From Apiosordaria backusii (lineage: Eukaryota; Ascomycota; Sordariomycetes; Sordariales; Lasiosphaeriaceae), in the NCBI GenBank assembly GCA_030549205.1, contig JAUKTV010000001.1, forward strand, positions 1,984,001 through 2,048,000: a DNA stretch of 64,000 nucleotides, in the 5' to 3' direction. Positions 25,094-36,230 of the stretch are shown one piece after another; the stretch's first letter is position 1; each line of letters opens with the position of its first letter. The notes below the pieces were generated by a model. The model had not been told where the DNA came from and searched no databases. It worked only from the letters and a program-made list of their open reading frames with translations. Position numbers and translations under genes: made by a program.

Positions 25094-25825
25094 TCATTTC
25101 TTATTCTCCTTCTCTGCCCTCTTCCTCCCCTTAGCCTCCTTCTTTTTCCTCCTCTCCTCCTTCTTCGCCCTCCTCTCCTCTTTCGTCTCCCCTATCCTTT
25201 CCCCCTTCTCCGCCCTCTTCTTCTCTCTCCTCTCCCGTTTTAACCTCTTCGCCTCTTTCCTCTCTTTTCTATCAGTTTTATTCTCCCTAGCCCGTTTCGC
25301 CTCCTTTTTCGCCCTCTTAGCCGCCAGTTTCGCCCTCAAAGAGAAACCCCCACCATTATCATCTGTCTCTGGCGTAGCAGTCCCGTCATTATTCAACAAA
25401 TCCACCTCTACCGTCCCCTCCAACAACCCCCCCTTGACAAAAAAAGCGTAAAGCCCCTTCGTCCCCGTGTATTTTCCTTCTTGTATTTTCCCTACAGCAT
25501 CTAACTTCCCCTCTGTGACGGTTTGCGTTATCCCCTGCTTGGAGTTTGTCGTGTCGAGACCTTTTAGCTTTTGGTCAAAAGCCGACAACCACCACTGGTC
25601 CGAGGTGTAGTGGGTTTTTGTACCGATGCCGCGGCCGTCGGTGTTGCGGGATATCAGCAGGGGGTTTACGAGGCCGCGGGCGTTTCGGCCAGAGGGGTTG
25701 TTGGTGGTATCTGTGGTAGTGGTGGTGGTGGTGGAGGAGGAGGAGGAGGAGGAAAAACGGTGGGAGTCGAGGGAGTGGCCTTTGCCTAGCCAGCCTTGGG
25801 ATTGGAGGAGGGCGGAGGCGTTCAT
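25094..25825 (-). CDS. TMA23: nucleolar G-patch protein Tma23-like
   Basis: Single-exon gene, 243 residues. The N-terminal half has the G-patch-like pattern of fungal Tma23 and animal GPATCH4: LLQSQGWLGKGHSL, then RGLVNPLLISRNTDGRGIG, then HYTSDQWWLSAFDQKLKGLD. In between lie Ser and Thr runs encoded by a purine/pyrimidine triplet repeat (about 25708-25753). The C-terminal ~75 residues are almost all Lys, Arg, Glu and Ala in KKE-type repeats, typical of nucleolar ribosome-biogenesis factors. Yeast Tma23 acts in 40S ribosome assembly. Assignment rests on motif order, not on alignment. The start MNASALLQSQGW sits where the family begins. Confidence 0.8.
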   Translation of the reverse strand: MNASALLQSQGWLGKGHSLDSHRFSSSSSSSTTTTTTTDTTNNPSGRNARGLVNPLLISRNTDGRGIGTKTHYTSDQWWLSAFDQKLKGLDTTNSKQGITQTVTEGKLDAVGKIQEGKYTGTKGLYAFFVKGGLLEGTVEVDLLNNDGTATPETDDNGGGFSLRAKLAAKRAKKEAKRARENKTDRKERKEAKRLKRERREKKRAEKGERIGETKEERRAKKEERRKKKEAKGRKRAEKENKK

Positions 25826-26232
25826 TTTGCGCCGTTGTTTTTGGGGGTCTTGATTGAATTATCGTGGCATTAGATTGACTATAGTTTCGGGTCGGCGAGG
25901 AAAATTGTATAGAAGGGGGTGGTATGGCAGGTGGTCGCGCAAGAATGCGATGCGCGCGGGAGCTCAACTGAAGGCAAGGCGAATTGGCGATAAGAGAAAT
26001 TTTGGCGGTTGCAGATGCGGCGATAAGCAAATGCACAGGCCCGGCTTATGTGGGGAAACTTGACGGGCTTGCTTGGCAGAGTTGAAGGGGTGAAGAATGG
26101 GGGTTAGGGTTGTGGTGGCCATCATAGATTCAGCACACTCTCTTCGACGCAAGACAGACAACTCGATATGTTGAGAAGATATTATTGTTTTGTTTTCGTC
26201 ATCCTACAGTTCTCTACCTGATATCAATTAAA
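25826..26232. promoter_or_regulatory. TMA23 upstream region with telobox-like motif
   Basis: At 26099-26112 there is GGGGTTAGGGTTG, a telomere-like (TTAGGG) motif about 280 bp upstream of TMA23. Such teloboxes are known in promoters of ribosome-biogenesis genes of several eukaryotes, where Tbf1-type proteins bind. Its function here is inference. The CFT1 3' flank lies in the same interval. Confidence 0.35.
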
Positions 26233-29200
26233 CTAAAAGTAATTCAGCCCCGCCCACCCTAAGACACCCTCCAGCTCGCCCCTGATCTCCTCAGGCCCGG
26301 TATAGCCAGCCCTCCCAGCAACCTCTCCCCTCTTGGCCCTTCCCAGCTCGGAGAAGCGGGCCAGAATTGTGCCATCAACAATGTGCCTTCCAATACCAGC
26401 ATCCACGCCAGCAGGAGGGCATGTAGGAGATGGCATCCTGTGGCCCTTGGGGTTCAACCCCGCCGCATGAGTCAGCGAGTTCGTCAACTGAGCTGCGAGG
26501 GATGACAGCCGTCTGTATGCTGCTTCTGACAGTGGCCTCAAGGCGGCTATAACGCCTGTCGGTGAGGCGAGAAGTAGAATGTGCGGCCGTGATGTACCTA
26601 CGCTCTCGTCTTTGTCATCATCCTTGCTGTCAGGAGATAATGTCAATGGCAGGAGCAGCGATTTTGTGACATGGTGGGCACCAGTACTGAAACTTGTCCT
26701 GTGCAGCAACAGATGGCCCTGGAGGGATTTTGGATCTGCATGAAGAGATTAGCAAGCTGGTCGAAATTTGGCTGAACACAAGAAAACTTACGCTCTGGGT
26801 CAAACTGAAGTATATGAATATGTCCCTCCGCGTCGCTTGCCACGATAGACAGCTCCTTTCCATTTGGCAAGAAATCGGCATTGAGTACCTCCAGCCGAGT
26901 GTTGCTCTTTCCGAACAGCATCATCTTGTACGGCTCCTCAGTATACCCCGTGAACCAAACCCCTTTGAAGGCGTCGGCCATCAGGCACAAGCCCGTCCCA
27001 GGAAGTTCTTTTGCACTGGTGACGTAACAGTTCATATCCATAAACGCCACTGGAAGTAGGGTCCCGTCTTCCTTCAGACCGCGCACCATGCACTTGGGTC
27101 CCTGGGCAACAAGCATGAGACCCTGCGTACCAATCTCAGAAAGTGCTGTGACGGCACCCCGAGGAATGTCTTCCTTTGCAATCAATTTCAGCTTCTTGCC
27201 TGTCTCTGGCTTTCCGGGTTCGGGGATGACGTCCGCAACATTGTAGACGTAAATACAACCTCTAGTGGGCAGGTCCTCGCCCTTTGTAATTGCGGTTCCG
27301 ACGGCAATCAGCAGTTTTCGCTCATTGGTGGCCTCAGAGACTTCCAGATTCAGTGTCTCGACGCAAAGTACATTCTCGCAGGGTTCCATCTGGATTGTAT
27401 CAACCACAGTCCATGTTATGGGACTGATGAGCTTCAGCGTTCCCCTCTCGAGTGCTGGCTTGAATGGCAGGTTTTCGCGAGCCCACTCCTTGTGATAATC
27501 ATCATCTTTTGGAAGCTCGAAAGGCTCCGGCGTGTTGCAGGCCACGACGTAGCTTTGTGACGGAGGGTGATATGCCACAGCGGCGATATCCTCGCCAATG
27601 GGGATCTTTTTCACGGCTAGGCCAGTCTCGGCAAAGCTCCAGTCACTGGGAAGCTGAGACACTCTCGCAATGTTGTGAGAGTCGGCATATATGAAGCCGT
27701 GTTCGCACCCCTCGGTGTGGAAAGAGCTGATGGCCGTTACCGCTGCACCCTGCAATGGCAATACCTTGGGCATTGATTTGGAGGACTTGATGATGAAGCT
27801 CGGAGATGGACCAGGGAGGAAGACAGTGCTGTACCCGCCAATGTTGTTGCACCTTCGCAGTGCCAGGCACCGCGGCTGGTGTGTAACTTCCTCGTCGTCC
27901 GTTTCTTCTAGGCCTTTCGCCAAAACTGGATTAGGTAGCTTTTGGAAGAATAATGTCTTCGGGAATTCCAATCCAGCGCTAAGCTTGTATCGGTATGGCT
28001 CATATAATGTCAAGTCATCGTTCGCGTGACGGAGCTACAAGAAACGGTCAGCAAGTATTCTCAATCATTGCACAAACAAGTAGATCGCATACAATGAGGT
28101 ATGGGGACTTGGAGGTAACATCACCAAGGTCAGCCACCAGTATTTCAGAGACAGTCTCCTTTGCCGTGCCCTTTCTGGCGGCATAATCGGCCGAGAGCCC
28201 AGGTGGGATATACGATAGCCCTTCAGCTATGTATACTGGTTTTGAAAGATCGGGGAGGCGGTATATCTGCGTTTGGTTAGCATTGTGCTAGTTGGCCATT
28301 CGACGGAGTAACTTACATAAAGAGCGCCACTGGCACTAAGAAGAAACACAAGAATACTTTCAGTGAGCTTAGCCTTCTTGTCACCCGACTCTTCTCCAAA
28401 CACACCATTGGTGTCGGTATACAGACACCCAGTCAACCATTTTGTAGTGGCCAACGTCTTGTCCTCTTTTTCCACTTCTTCCAGCTCGTTGTCATCGTCA
28501 ATCGAAGCAATAAAGACACTCTGGTCGTTCCGGATGATAAGGAGATATGGGTCAGCGATACTCGCACTGGTAGCTCGAGGCTCAGCCCCCGTTTCTTCGT
28601 CCATCATCGGCACAATCTGACTGAGACCAAGATCTCCATCATAGCAACGAACTTCCGACTTCAGGACCTGAATAATTCTGTTGCCTTTGCCCATAGTCCC
28701 TGCCTCGATAGTAAAGCCAGCAGCAGGGTCAAATTCGGTGCCAGTAAGACTCTCAAAGCCTGCCGCCGTCAGTGCGTAGACATCAGACTTCTCGTACCCG
28801 TCCAGGTCGACCTTAGCAACAATCATGAACTTATCATACTGGCCCGAGGTACCGTAGTCATTGCCGATGGCGCCGGGCCCCTTATCACCCTGCAGTGACT
28901 TGGGCACAGGCTTCTTTGCGCACACTGTCCAGAATCCTCGCGCCTCAGGAAACTCAAATCGCCCAATAACTTTTGGTGGTATTGACAGATTCATGATCGC
29001 CATGGCAGAAGACCTGTCCCTCCCGACACCACACACCAGCTGAAGTTCACTTCGAACACCGGCTGAGTTTTGCTCCTCCTCGCTGCCAGGCACCTCCACC
29101 GGCTGGCCATATGTCATGGACTGAATGGGCGCGATACTCAATAACCGATCGTGGATACGGAAGTTGAGGTCACCTCCCTTAGTGCTGCTTGCCGCCGCCA

Positions 29201-30722
29201 CAGCCTGTTGCTTTGGCGACGGCTCCTCACCGTATAAATCGTCTTCGTCATCATCCTCATCGATATCCTCCTCCACATCCGCCATGTCAATGTCCAGTCC
29301 TACGTCCTGAAGTCGTGACTTCTTCCTGCCTGTTGAATTTTGTCTACTAGTCCAGCCAAAGACAAGAGAATCGCCTTCCTCATTACCAGCAAACATGACA
29401 TTCTTTCCTATCCTGGAGAGCGTTGACACATGGCCTGGAATGAGAGACGCGCCCGCTCCTGGCGAGAGCAGCTTGACGTCGAGGCCAGATACGGTGCGGC
29501 CATCTATTCTAAAGGTTACTAGTGCCATGCGGCCGTCGTTCAGAATGATGAGAAGCTCTTCGGCTGATAAGACGTCGATGATGCACCCTTCGAGGCGAAG
29601 GTTCAGATCGGACTGGTCGGCGAGGCCGAACGAGGTGCATTGCTTGGTGAGGGGGTTGACGGCCACGCCGTTTGGCTTGCCGGACTGGTCGATATGGATC
29701 AATTCGTTCGCTCCTACGAGCAAAGCACCGCCGACGGGGGCCGGCAAAGGCTGAACCCGAAACAGATCCTGCGGGAGGCCGGGAACAGACAGTATCGTGG
29801 TCGAGGCTCGTTGCTGCAGATCTAGGGTAAAGACCATATAGGCCAAGTGATCTTTCCGGCCGAGGGAGTTGGAGGCGTTGACAGTCGAGGCGAGAATGCC
29901 AAAGGTGGGCTCTCGGTACTCATGCAGGAAGGCCAGATGCACAGGATGGAGGAGACTTGGATCAAGATTGGAGAGTCGGAGGACAAATGAGGGTGAATAG
30001 GGTGTCTCTTTTATGTTGCTACCTCCATTTACGACGGCGGTTTCTTGCTTGACAGGTCGACGGCCGTCCAGATCCTCGTCCCAGTCATCCATATCAATGT
30101 CTTCATCTGCCTGCTTGAAGGGCAGGATGGCCAAATTCATGGCGCCAAACTTGAGCGCTGCGCATCTACTCCCCGGGTCTGCTGCGAGTAAGTTGGTAAA
30201 GTTGGATAGAGGCGGTGCCCACGGGCTTCCCTGCAGCTCATCTTGTTCGTAATAGTGGATAGACACGGTCGACAGATCATGGCGTTCGGCGTCCCATTCT
30301 ACCAGACTGAGCCTCGCGTCTTTGAAGGCCACGAGCAGAGCATCACCCCCCGACCTTAGATTTTGTGACTTGATCTTTGCTAGACCAGTAATGGTACCAG
30401 ATAGCGAGATCTCGGCCACAAGAACCAGTTTTGTGTTGTGGGCGCGATCTGTCTTGAACGCAAGACTGTCGCCTCCTAAAAATGATGCCTCGAGACCATC
30501 GTCGTCGTTCGCTAAACGGCTCTCGTATCGACCCGCGTTTCGTGTCCTAGCCCCGTTCCCCTGTTGAGAACCGTCGATCTCGGTCGATACGATCTTGGTT
30601 TTGAATATCTGGAGAAGAGATGACTTTGCGACAATGAGGTTCGTGCCCTGCCCAGGAATTAGTTGGATAGTGAGGGAGTGGGTGACAGCCGTCGGTGGCG
30701 TTAGCTCCGTGTAACACTGCAT
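26233..30722 (-). CDS. CFT1: cleavage and polyadenylation factor Cft1 (CPSF160)
   Basis: Largest RNA-binding beta-propeller scaffold of the pre-mRNA 3'-end processing complex (CPF/CPSF). Exons 30722-28317, 28266-28093, 28034-26792 and 26735-26233; introns are 50, 58 and 56 bp with GTAAGT, GTATGC and GTAAGT donors. The product is 1441 residues, as expected. The start is MQCYTELTPPTAVTHSL; an upstream in-frame extension reads as non-protein and is left out. Splices join SASGALY to IYRLPDLSKPVYI, SPYLI to LRHANDDLTLYEPYR, and LQFDPE to HPKSLQGHLLLHRT. The family pattern of MMS1_N followed by CPSF_A regions is evident, with an acidic linker (DDDEDDLYGEE) near residue 490. It is transcribed away from the LMBD1-like gene. 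Confidence 0.95.
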
Positions 30723-31231
30723 ATTGTGAGATCCAAGTTCATATCTCTGCTCCTTAACGAGACAAGAAAACAAGATGCGCAACAACAATTGCTGGGATTT
30801 GATATGGTGGTGGTTTTGGAGAACGAACCAAACCGCACTCGAGGCTGCCGCGAAGCTCGATGGAAGCTCCAGTGCGTGGTGTTGATTGGTCCAAATAAAT
30901 TTCTTGGGCCAGACCCCAAACTGCGCGCTGAACGTGTGGGTAACTCTTGGCATAACGCGCTAGTATGACAAGGACTTGGCAGGTTCCACAAGAGCTCCCT
31001 CTCCCTGCGGCATTGCGTCACGGATTTTATGAACTGAATTCCCCCCAGAGTGGAACATCCATTCCCATTCCTGACCCTTGCAACTGCATCTCCTCGAACT
31101 GCTCTCCAACTTCAGCTAGGACGACTTCAATGTGTCGACCCATACGGATTATCTAAGACATTGATCGTCTTATACTTTGTTCCCACAAAAACTACTGACA
31201 TCTGCGCATCTCCAACAAGCAACCCGCCAAA
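30723..31231. promoter_or_regulatory. divergent promoter CFT1 / LMBD1-like gene
   Basis: 509 bp between opposite start codons; the right part is a CT/CA-rich leader of the plus-strand gene. No specific motif called. Confidence 0.5.
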
Positions 31232-33040
31232 ATGTTGGCGTCAGCTGGCTTGCTCCAGACGAGCCTTATTTGGGTGGCCTACGCCGTGGCAGTTGCCTTG
31301 GTGCTTCTCGTGGCCATTATCACCACTTTCACCTGGCAGTCGCCCCATGAACGTTCCGTTACCGTCAGCATCGTGGCAATCGTCAGTCTCACCTCGCTTC
31401 TAGCAACTGTTTTTCTTCTACCCGTCGACATCGCTCTTGTTTCGTCCACAGCATCAGCACACCTCGGCGCCAAAAAGGACTGGGCAACACCAGGGAGGGT
31501 CGATGGCATTCTCTTGACACTCAAAATTGTCTACTACACCCTCTACAGCTTTGATGCGCTGCTATGTTTGATCGTCATCCCATTCACCTATTTCTGGTAT
31601 GAGGAATATGATGAGGTCGAGGAGGAGGAAGGAACTAGTGGTGCTGGCACCCGGTTCTGGAAAGCGACAAAGTACACACTCGGTTTTGTCTTTTTGGTCT
31701 TGATACTGTTCCTTGTGGGGTTCTTCGTCCCTGCTGCGGGCAAGGGGAATGGCAAACACCTCGATCTGGACTACTTCAAGCGCCTGCTCGCGGCCAACAA
31801 GGGAGAGAAAGCCCTGACTTTCGGCGTCGGGCTTCTTATTACTTTGGGCACATTCCTCTACATCTTGTATACCGGCGCCGGCTTGGCCCTGCTCCCCGTC
31901 TCTCTCATCAAGTCCGCCCCGTCCGTCTCCGCTCCGCAGCTCTCAGCGACAACTGCAACCGACCTGGAACATAACCGGGAGCTCCAGAGACAAATTGATA
32001 TGCGCAACGCCGGTCGTCCAGGTGGCATGTCTCAGAAGGACCGGAGGGAGCTGGATGCCCTCCTACGTGAGGAGCGCACTCTTGTCAGAAGGGAAAGACT
32101 AGCAGCCGAAGCCCGTGGTGATGGACGCAGTGGCATCTTCCGCGCTTGGACCAAGATTCAAGCTGTCTTCCGCCCTCTCATGCTTCTCGGTGGCGTTCTG
32201 TTGCTATTGCTCTCCATTCTGGTTTGGACATCAATGCTCATCACCAGCATCGACAAGGCAGCCAACTCCATCTGCAAGGAACATTGCGGCTACATCCTCG
32301 GCCACATCAACGTCTTCCAGCCCGTCAACTGGATCTTCGTCCAGTCTGCCAAGGCCTTCCCGGTCGACTACATCCTCATGGCTCTGCTCGTCCTCTTCTT
32401 CTTCAGCAGCTCCATCACTGGCATTGCTACCATCGGTATCCGGTTCTTGTGGGTAAGGATCTTCCAGATCAAAAAGGGAAGAACAACGCCCCAGGCTTTG
32501 CTTATTGCTACAGTGATGCTCGCGTTGATTATCTTGGCTATTAACTACGCCATGGCCATGATTGTCGCCCCACAATATGCAATCTATGGTACACAGACTT
32601 TCTGTGTTAATACACCGAGGCATCCAGGGGAGCAGCCGGATTGCAGGGAACATAGGGATATGGTGAGACCGTGCTCGGAGGTTTTCTCTGAGCCGGCGGC
32701 TAAGGATGTGTGCACGCCTACAGTGATGAGTACATTTTTGAACCGAGTCACGATCAACTGGCCGGTATTTGGGGCGGTTGATTTCTGGGCGCAGTTTGCG
32801 TTTTTGGGCGTTTTCATGGTGGTGTTTGTGACGAGCTTGTTCAGGACGCCGAGGTTGAACTTGAGCGAGCTGGATGAGGAGGCGGAGGTGGATGAGGAGG
32901 AGGGGTTGCTGGCGAGCACGGGGAGGAGGTTTGGGGCCACTTGGGGGGATATTACTGGAAGGGTTGGGGGGAGAAAGGGGCAGTCCCAGGAGAGGAATGG
33001 GTATGGGACTGCTGCGGAGGGGTCGAATGGGAGGAGTTGA
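31232..33040 (+). CDS. LMBR1-family membrane protein, probable lysosomal/vacuolar cobalamin transporter (LMBD1-like)
   Basis: Single exon, 602 residues, about nine hydrophobic segments. The N-terminus IWVAYAVAVALVLLVAIITT, the DWATPGRVDG loop, the segment IVYYTLYSFDALLCLIVIPFTYFWYEEY (stated here only by its ends), the cytosolic RLAAEARG coil at about residue 290, and the cysteine-bearing lumenal loop after NYAMAMIVAPQYAIYGTQTF are in the order seen in fungal proteins annotated as probable lysosomal cobalamin transporters. The tail is acidic then Gly-rich. Human LMBD1 exports B12 from lysosomes with ABCD4; most fungi do not depend on B12, so the fungal substrate is uncertain. Start context is CAAAATGTTG. 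Confidence 0.88.
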   Translation: MLASAGLLQTSLIWVAYAVAVALVLLVAIITTFTWQSPHERSVTVSIVAIVSLTSLLATVFLLPVDIALVSSTASAHLGAKKDWATPGRVDGILLTLKIVYYTLYSFDALLCLIVIPFTYFWYEEYDEVEEEEGTSGAGTRFWKATKYTLGFVFLVLILFLVGFFVPAAGKGNGKHLDLDYFKRLLAANKGEKALTFGVGLLITLGTFLYILYTGAGLALLPVSLIKSAPSVSAPQLSATTATDLEHNRELQRQIDMRNAGRPGGMSQKDRRELDALLREERTLVRRERLAAEARGDGRSGIFRAWTKIQAVFRPLMLLGGVLLLLLSILVWTSMLITSIDKAANSICKEHCGYILGHINVFQPVNWIFVQSAKAFPVDYILMALLVLFFFSSSITGIATIGIRFLWVRIFQIKKGRTTPQALLIATVMLALIILAINYAMAMIVAPQYAIYGTQTFCVNTPRHPGEQPDCREHRDMVRPCSEVFSEPAAKDVCTPTVMSTFLNRVTINWPVFGAVDFWAQFAFLGVFMVVFVTSLFRTPRLNLSELDEEAEVDEEEGLLASTGRRFGATWGDITGRVGGRKGQSQERNGYGTAAEGSNGRS

Positions 33041-33739
33041 AAAGGTGTGGCTGTGAGAGGAAGGGGGGGTTTGGAAGTGCGAAGGGGCAGATTGACTGGG
33101 TAGTGTGCCGTTGGGCTGTATTTCTTTTTTCTGACAGGTTACTTTGGACGACCGCACAGCATAAAGATTGTAACACGACAGCTGTCATTTCTTTCTTTCT
33201 TCCTTTTCGATTTTTCTCGGTTGGGTTGGATCAGGATCGGGTATAGCAGGAGGCGGTGTTTCATAGGGCATAAATGGGCATTTTATTTGTGTCAAAGGAA
33301 GGAAGGGGGCATTTTTTCATGCAAGGGCTAAATCTGGAAAATTGGGAATAAGGTCGAGAGAGGTGGGTAACACAAGGTCGAACTTCAAGGCTGGATGGGT
33401 GTGTGTGTGTTGGGCAGAAGCGATAGGTTTATGGACTTCCGAGCTGTATTGTTGTGTAACATGGCATTTTATGAGCAATTGATTCGATGCTTCCCTTGTC
33501 ATATTCTTGTTTGGATCGTGGATTTCGCTTTGCGCAGTGAGATTTGATGTCTGCTCTGGTGTGCCCGCTGTTTAACTGCACTACTGTGTTTAATGCTGGT
33601 TTTGTGTAGCTATCTAAATACTAACAACAAACGCTCCTGCTCTAATGCGCTGTATCAACATCATGATCTAAAGAGTAACCGCAACAGTTATAACGATGAT
33701 GCATAAGCCGGAGCGTTAAGTCTGACAACAGTGAACAAT
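33041..33739. other. convergent 3' flanks
   Basis: 3' untranslated regions of the LMBD1-like gene (+) and the ANCHR-like gene (-). No gene or RNA feature supported. Confidence 0.5.
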
Positions 33740-35047
33740 TCACTTCTTCGAGATATGCCTAACCCACTGATGCCCCCGCTCGTCATAACCCACCCTAGGA
33801 CCGACATGCATCTCCCTCCAGCAGCGGTCACAGTACAAGTCGCTGTCACAGCCTATGCACTTGATCGTCCCGTCGTCGAGGCAGACCACGCACCAAGTCT
33901 TGACGTCTTCGTCGGTGTACTTCTCTTCTCTGCCGCCCAAGGGGGGTGGTTTCCTGGCTGGGGTTGGACGGTCTTCAGGGGAAAAGGTTGGAGCGGCGGG
34001 TAAGCCGAAGGAGTCTACTGGGCCTATGCCTCTGAGGGCGGCTAGGCGGGAGGAGAGGATGTCTATGGTGGGATCTGGGGCTGGGTCGTCTGTTAGGGTG
34101 GAGGGGACGCTGGGGAGTTCGAGGGGGTTGCTGGAGTTGGAATCAAAGTTTGAGGGTTCCTTGGTTGGGGGTGCGGAACCGGTGGGGCGGTGAGATGGTT
34201 TGCGGTTGTTGTTGGTGTCTTCCTGACCCTCTTGAGCTTCTTCCGGCTCCGTAGAATTTGAGAGGACTAGTTCATCTCGTGTTTGAGAGAGGATCTTGTC
34301 TACGGCGGCGGTCATGTGCTCGCCGTCGGAGTTGTCATTTTCATCATCGTCAGGGGCTTCTTCATTGTCTGAGCTCGGTGGGACTGCCTTGGAGAGCTTT
34401 GCAAGTAATTCTTCGACCTTTTGGTCTTCGGTTTTCGTATCGGCAGTCCCAAAAGGGGCGTCGGTGAGGTTGAAATCCTCTCCGCCGAGGTCCTCTAGAA
34501 GAGCCTGGACGTCATCATCATCAACGTCTTCTGGTCCTCCTCGGAAATAGGGGTTTTTGGTCCCTTGGGATTTTCCAGCATTTTCCGTATTCGAAACCGT
34601 GCGCGGCAGTGAAGTTGGTGTTGATGGCAGACTATTTACGAGTTGCTCTTTCGGGTCTCGGTTGCTGCTGATCCGCGGTGTGGCCGGGGGCTGTGTTGTC
34701 AACGGTGTAGGTGCTTTGTCCCCACCACTATTGCCCGAGGAGCCTAATACAGGGCCGTCTTTTGGACTTCGGTCTTCGGGACGGGGCAAATTGGGGCCGG
34801 TATTACCCTGCCGTAGCTGTCGGAGGCGCTCAGCGAGGGCATCTTCTGTTGATACTGGCTGGTTCTGGGGCGTTACGGTAGTGAAGGAAGCGGTGCTTTC
34901 AGCATATCACATTTTAGCACATGGGTCTACGTTGGAGAGTGTATGTACAGCTCATTACTTTGGGGTGTGATCAAGTGTAACACTTGACGTTTTGAGAGCG
35001 TTGAGACGGTCCAGCAGTGATTTGTCATTTGGGCGAGAGGATGACAT
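33740..35047 (-). CDS. ANCHR/ZFYVE19-like zinc-finger protein
   Basis: Exons 35047-34959 and 34895-33740 (63-bp intron, GTAATG donor), 414 residues. The C-terminal ~50 residues form a B-box/FYVE-like zinc cluster: WCVVCLDDGTIKCIGC, SDLYCDRCWREMH and a final GHQWV histidine, the spacing seen in the abscission/NoCut checkpoint regulator ANCHR. Short amphipathic segments, SLLDRLNALK near the start, DALAERLRQLRQG at about residue 50 and VDKILSQTRDEL further on, resemble MIT-interacting motifs that bind Vps4/ESCRT-III. The middle is disordered, acidic and Ser/Pro-rich. In animals ANCHR holds Vps4 back at the midbody; a septation or ESCRT role in this fungus is inference. The start is the MSSSRPND exon, since the second exon alone would lose the first motif. 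Confidence 0.72.
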
Positions 35048-36230
35048 GATGGTGGGCGATCGAGAAAACAGCCTCGGATGAGATGCCGTGAAGTCACAAG
35101 AGATGATAGCCAAAAGAGGGAGCCGATGAGATAGTGCGGTGACCGACGATGCTCGATATAACTAACATCCGATATTCAAGAAAGATCAGAGTGTTGGGAT
35201 CGATGATGACTTGGAATTTCAGGGTCCCAGATCCAAGAGGCAAGGCAGTCGGCAAGGCAGGAAGGCGCCAGCGAATCAAATTATGCGCTGTTGAACTTAT
35301 TGATAATTGGGAGAACCTACGAACCGTCCGGCCGGTTCTTCCAATGACTTCACCCCTATTGACCCGCCCAGGAAGCAAATAGCAACCTTGAAGTGACCAG
35401 CGTTGCAATACAGAAATTGGTGAGGGAGAATGTAGCGCTCTGCATGCACTCAGCCACAACTATCTGGTTCTGTCTCACAAGTGCTCTGCACCACATTTCC
35501 CCGCACGTGGTGCTTGAAAATTGATGTCTAGTAAAATACAGTGGGGAAAATCACGAACGTCATAGCGCTAGATATTGAACATCCTCCGATTTTCACGGAT
35601 CCGACACCTGTTGGAACCCGAATCCGAGTTGGCACACCGTTTGCCTCACCCGACGTCAGTGACTTGGTCAGCCACTTCATTCGTCTTGGTTTCAAGAGCA
35701 TATGCCCGCAAACCCCCTTTTGAAGGCCTGGCAGATGACATGGCTCGCACTATGTGCCTTTGTGGCGTCGCGCGACAAGCCACATACTTCCTGCTATCCT
35801 AAAATGAAGTATCCCAGATCCCGTCTTATCTTTGAGGACTCAGAAAGCGCCTGTCAGCTCAAGGCTCTTGGCAGGCAACAAGCCTGGAGAGTGGGTCTCA
35901 AAATCCCTGGAACAGCCGATGATTGGGCTTTTTAGTGAAAACAAGCATCATAGGGGACCCCCGCCACCCAACACTTGGCAGACGCAAAGAAGTCACCCTG
36001 CAGTCAAACCCGCGCCGCCTCTTTTCTGTGGCTCTGCCAGGTCACGCTTGTGAAACCCGCTCGCTCTTAGACATATATCAGTGCCGCATGTCTCTTGCCG
36101 CATTTGCCCATCTATCATCAACGGAGCCATATCTGCAATAAACTTGACAGCTGCAAGCTAGAGATCACCAAGCATCTCATTTGTATCTGCAGACAACTAC
36201 ACACCATTTCACAGACACACACAGCACATT
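35048..36230. promoter_or_regulatory. divergent intergenic region
   Basis: 1.18 kb between oppositely directed genes; no supported gene. A CA-rich leader (about 36190-36230) precedes the secreted-protein gene. Confidence 0.45.

Noticed and set aside
32231..33157. Minus-strand frame of 308 codons over the LMBD1-like gene
   Set aside because: Antisense shadow; overlaps a full-length recognised gene.
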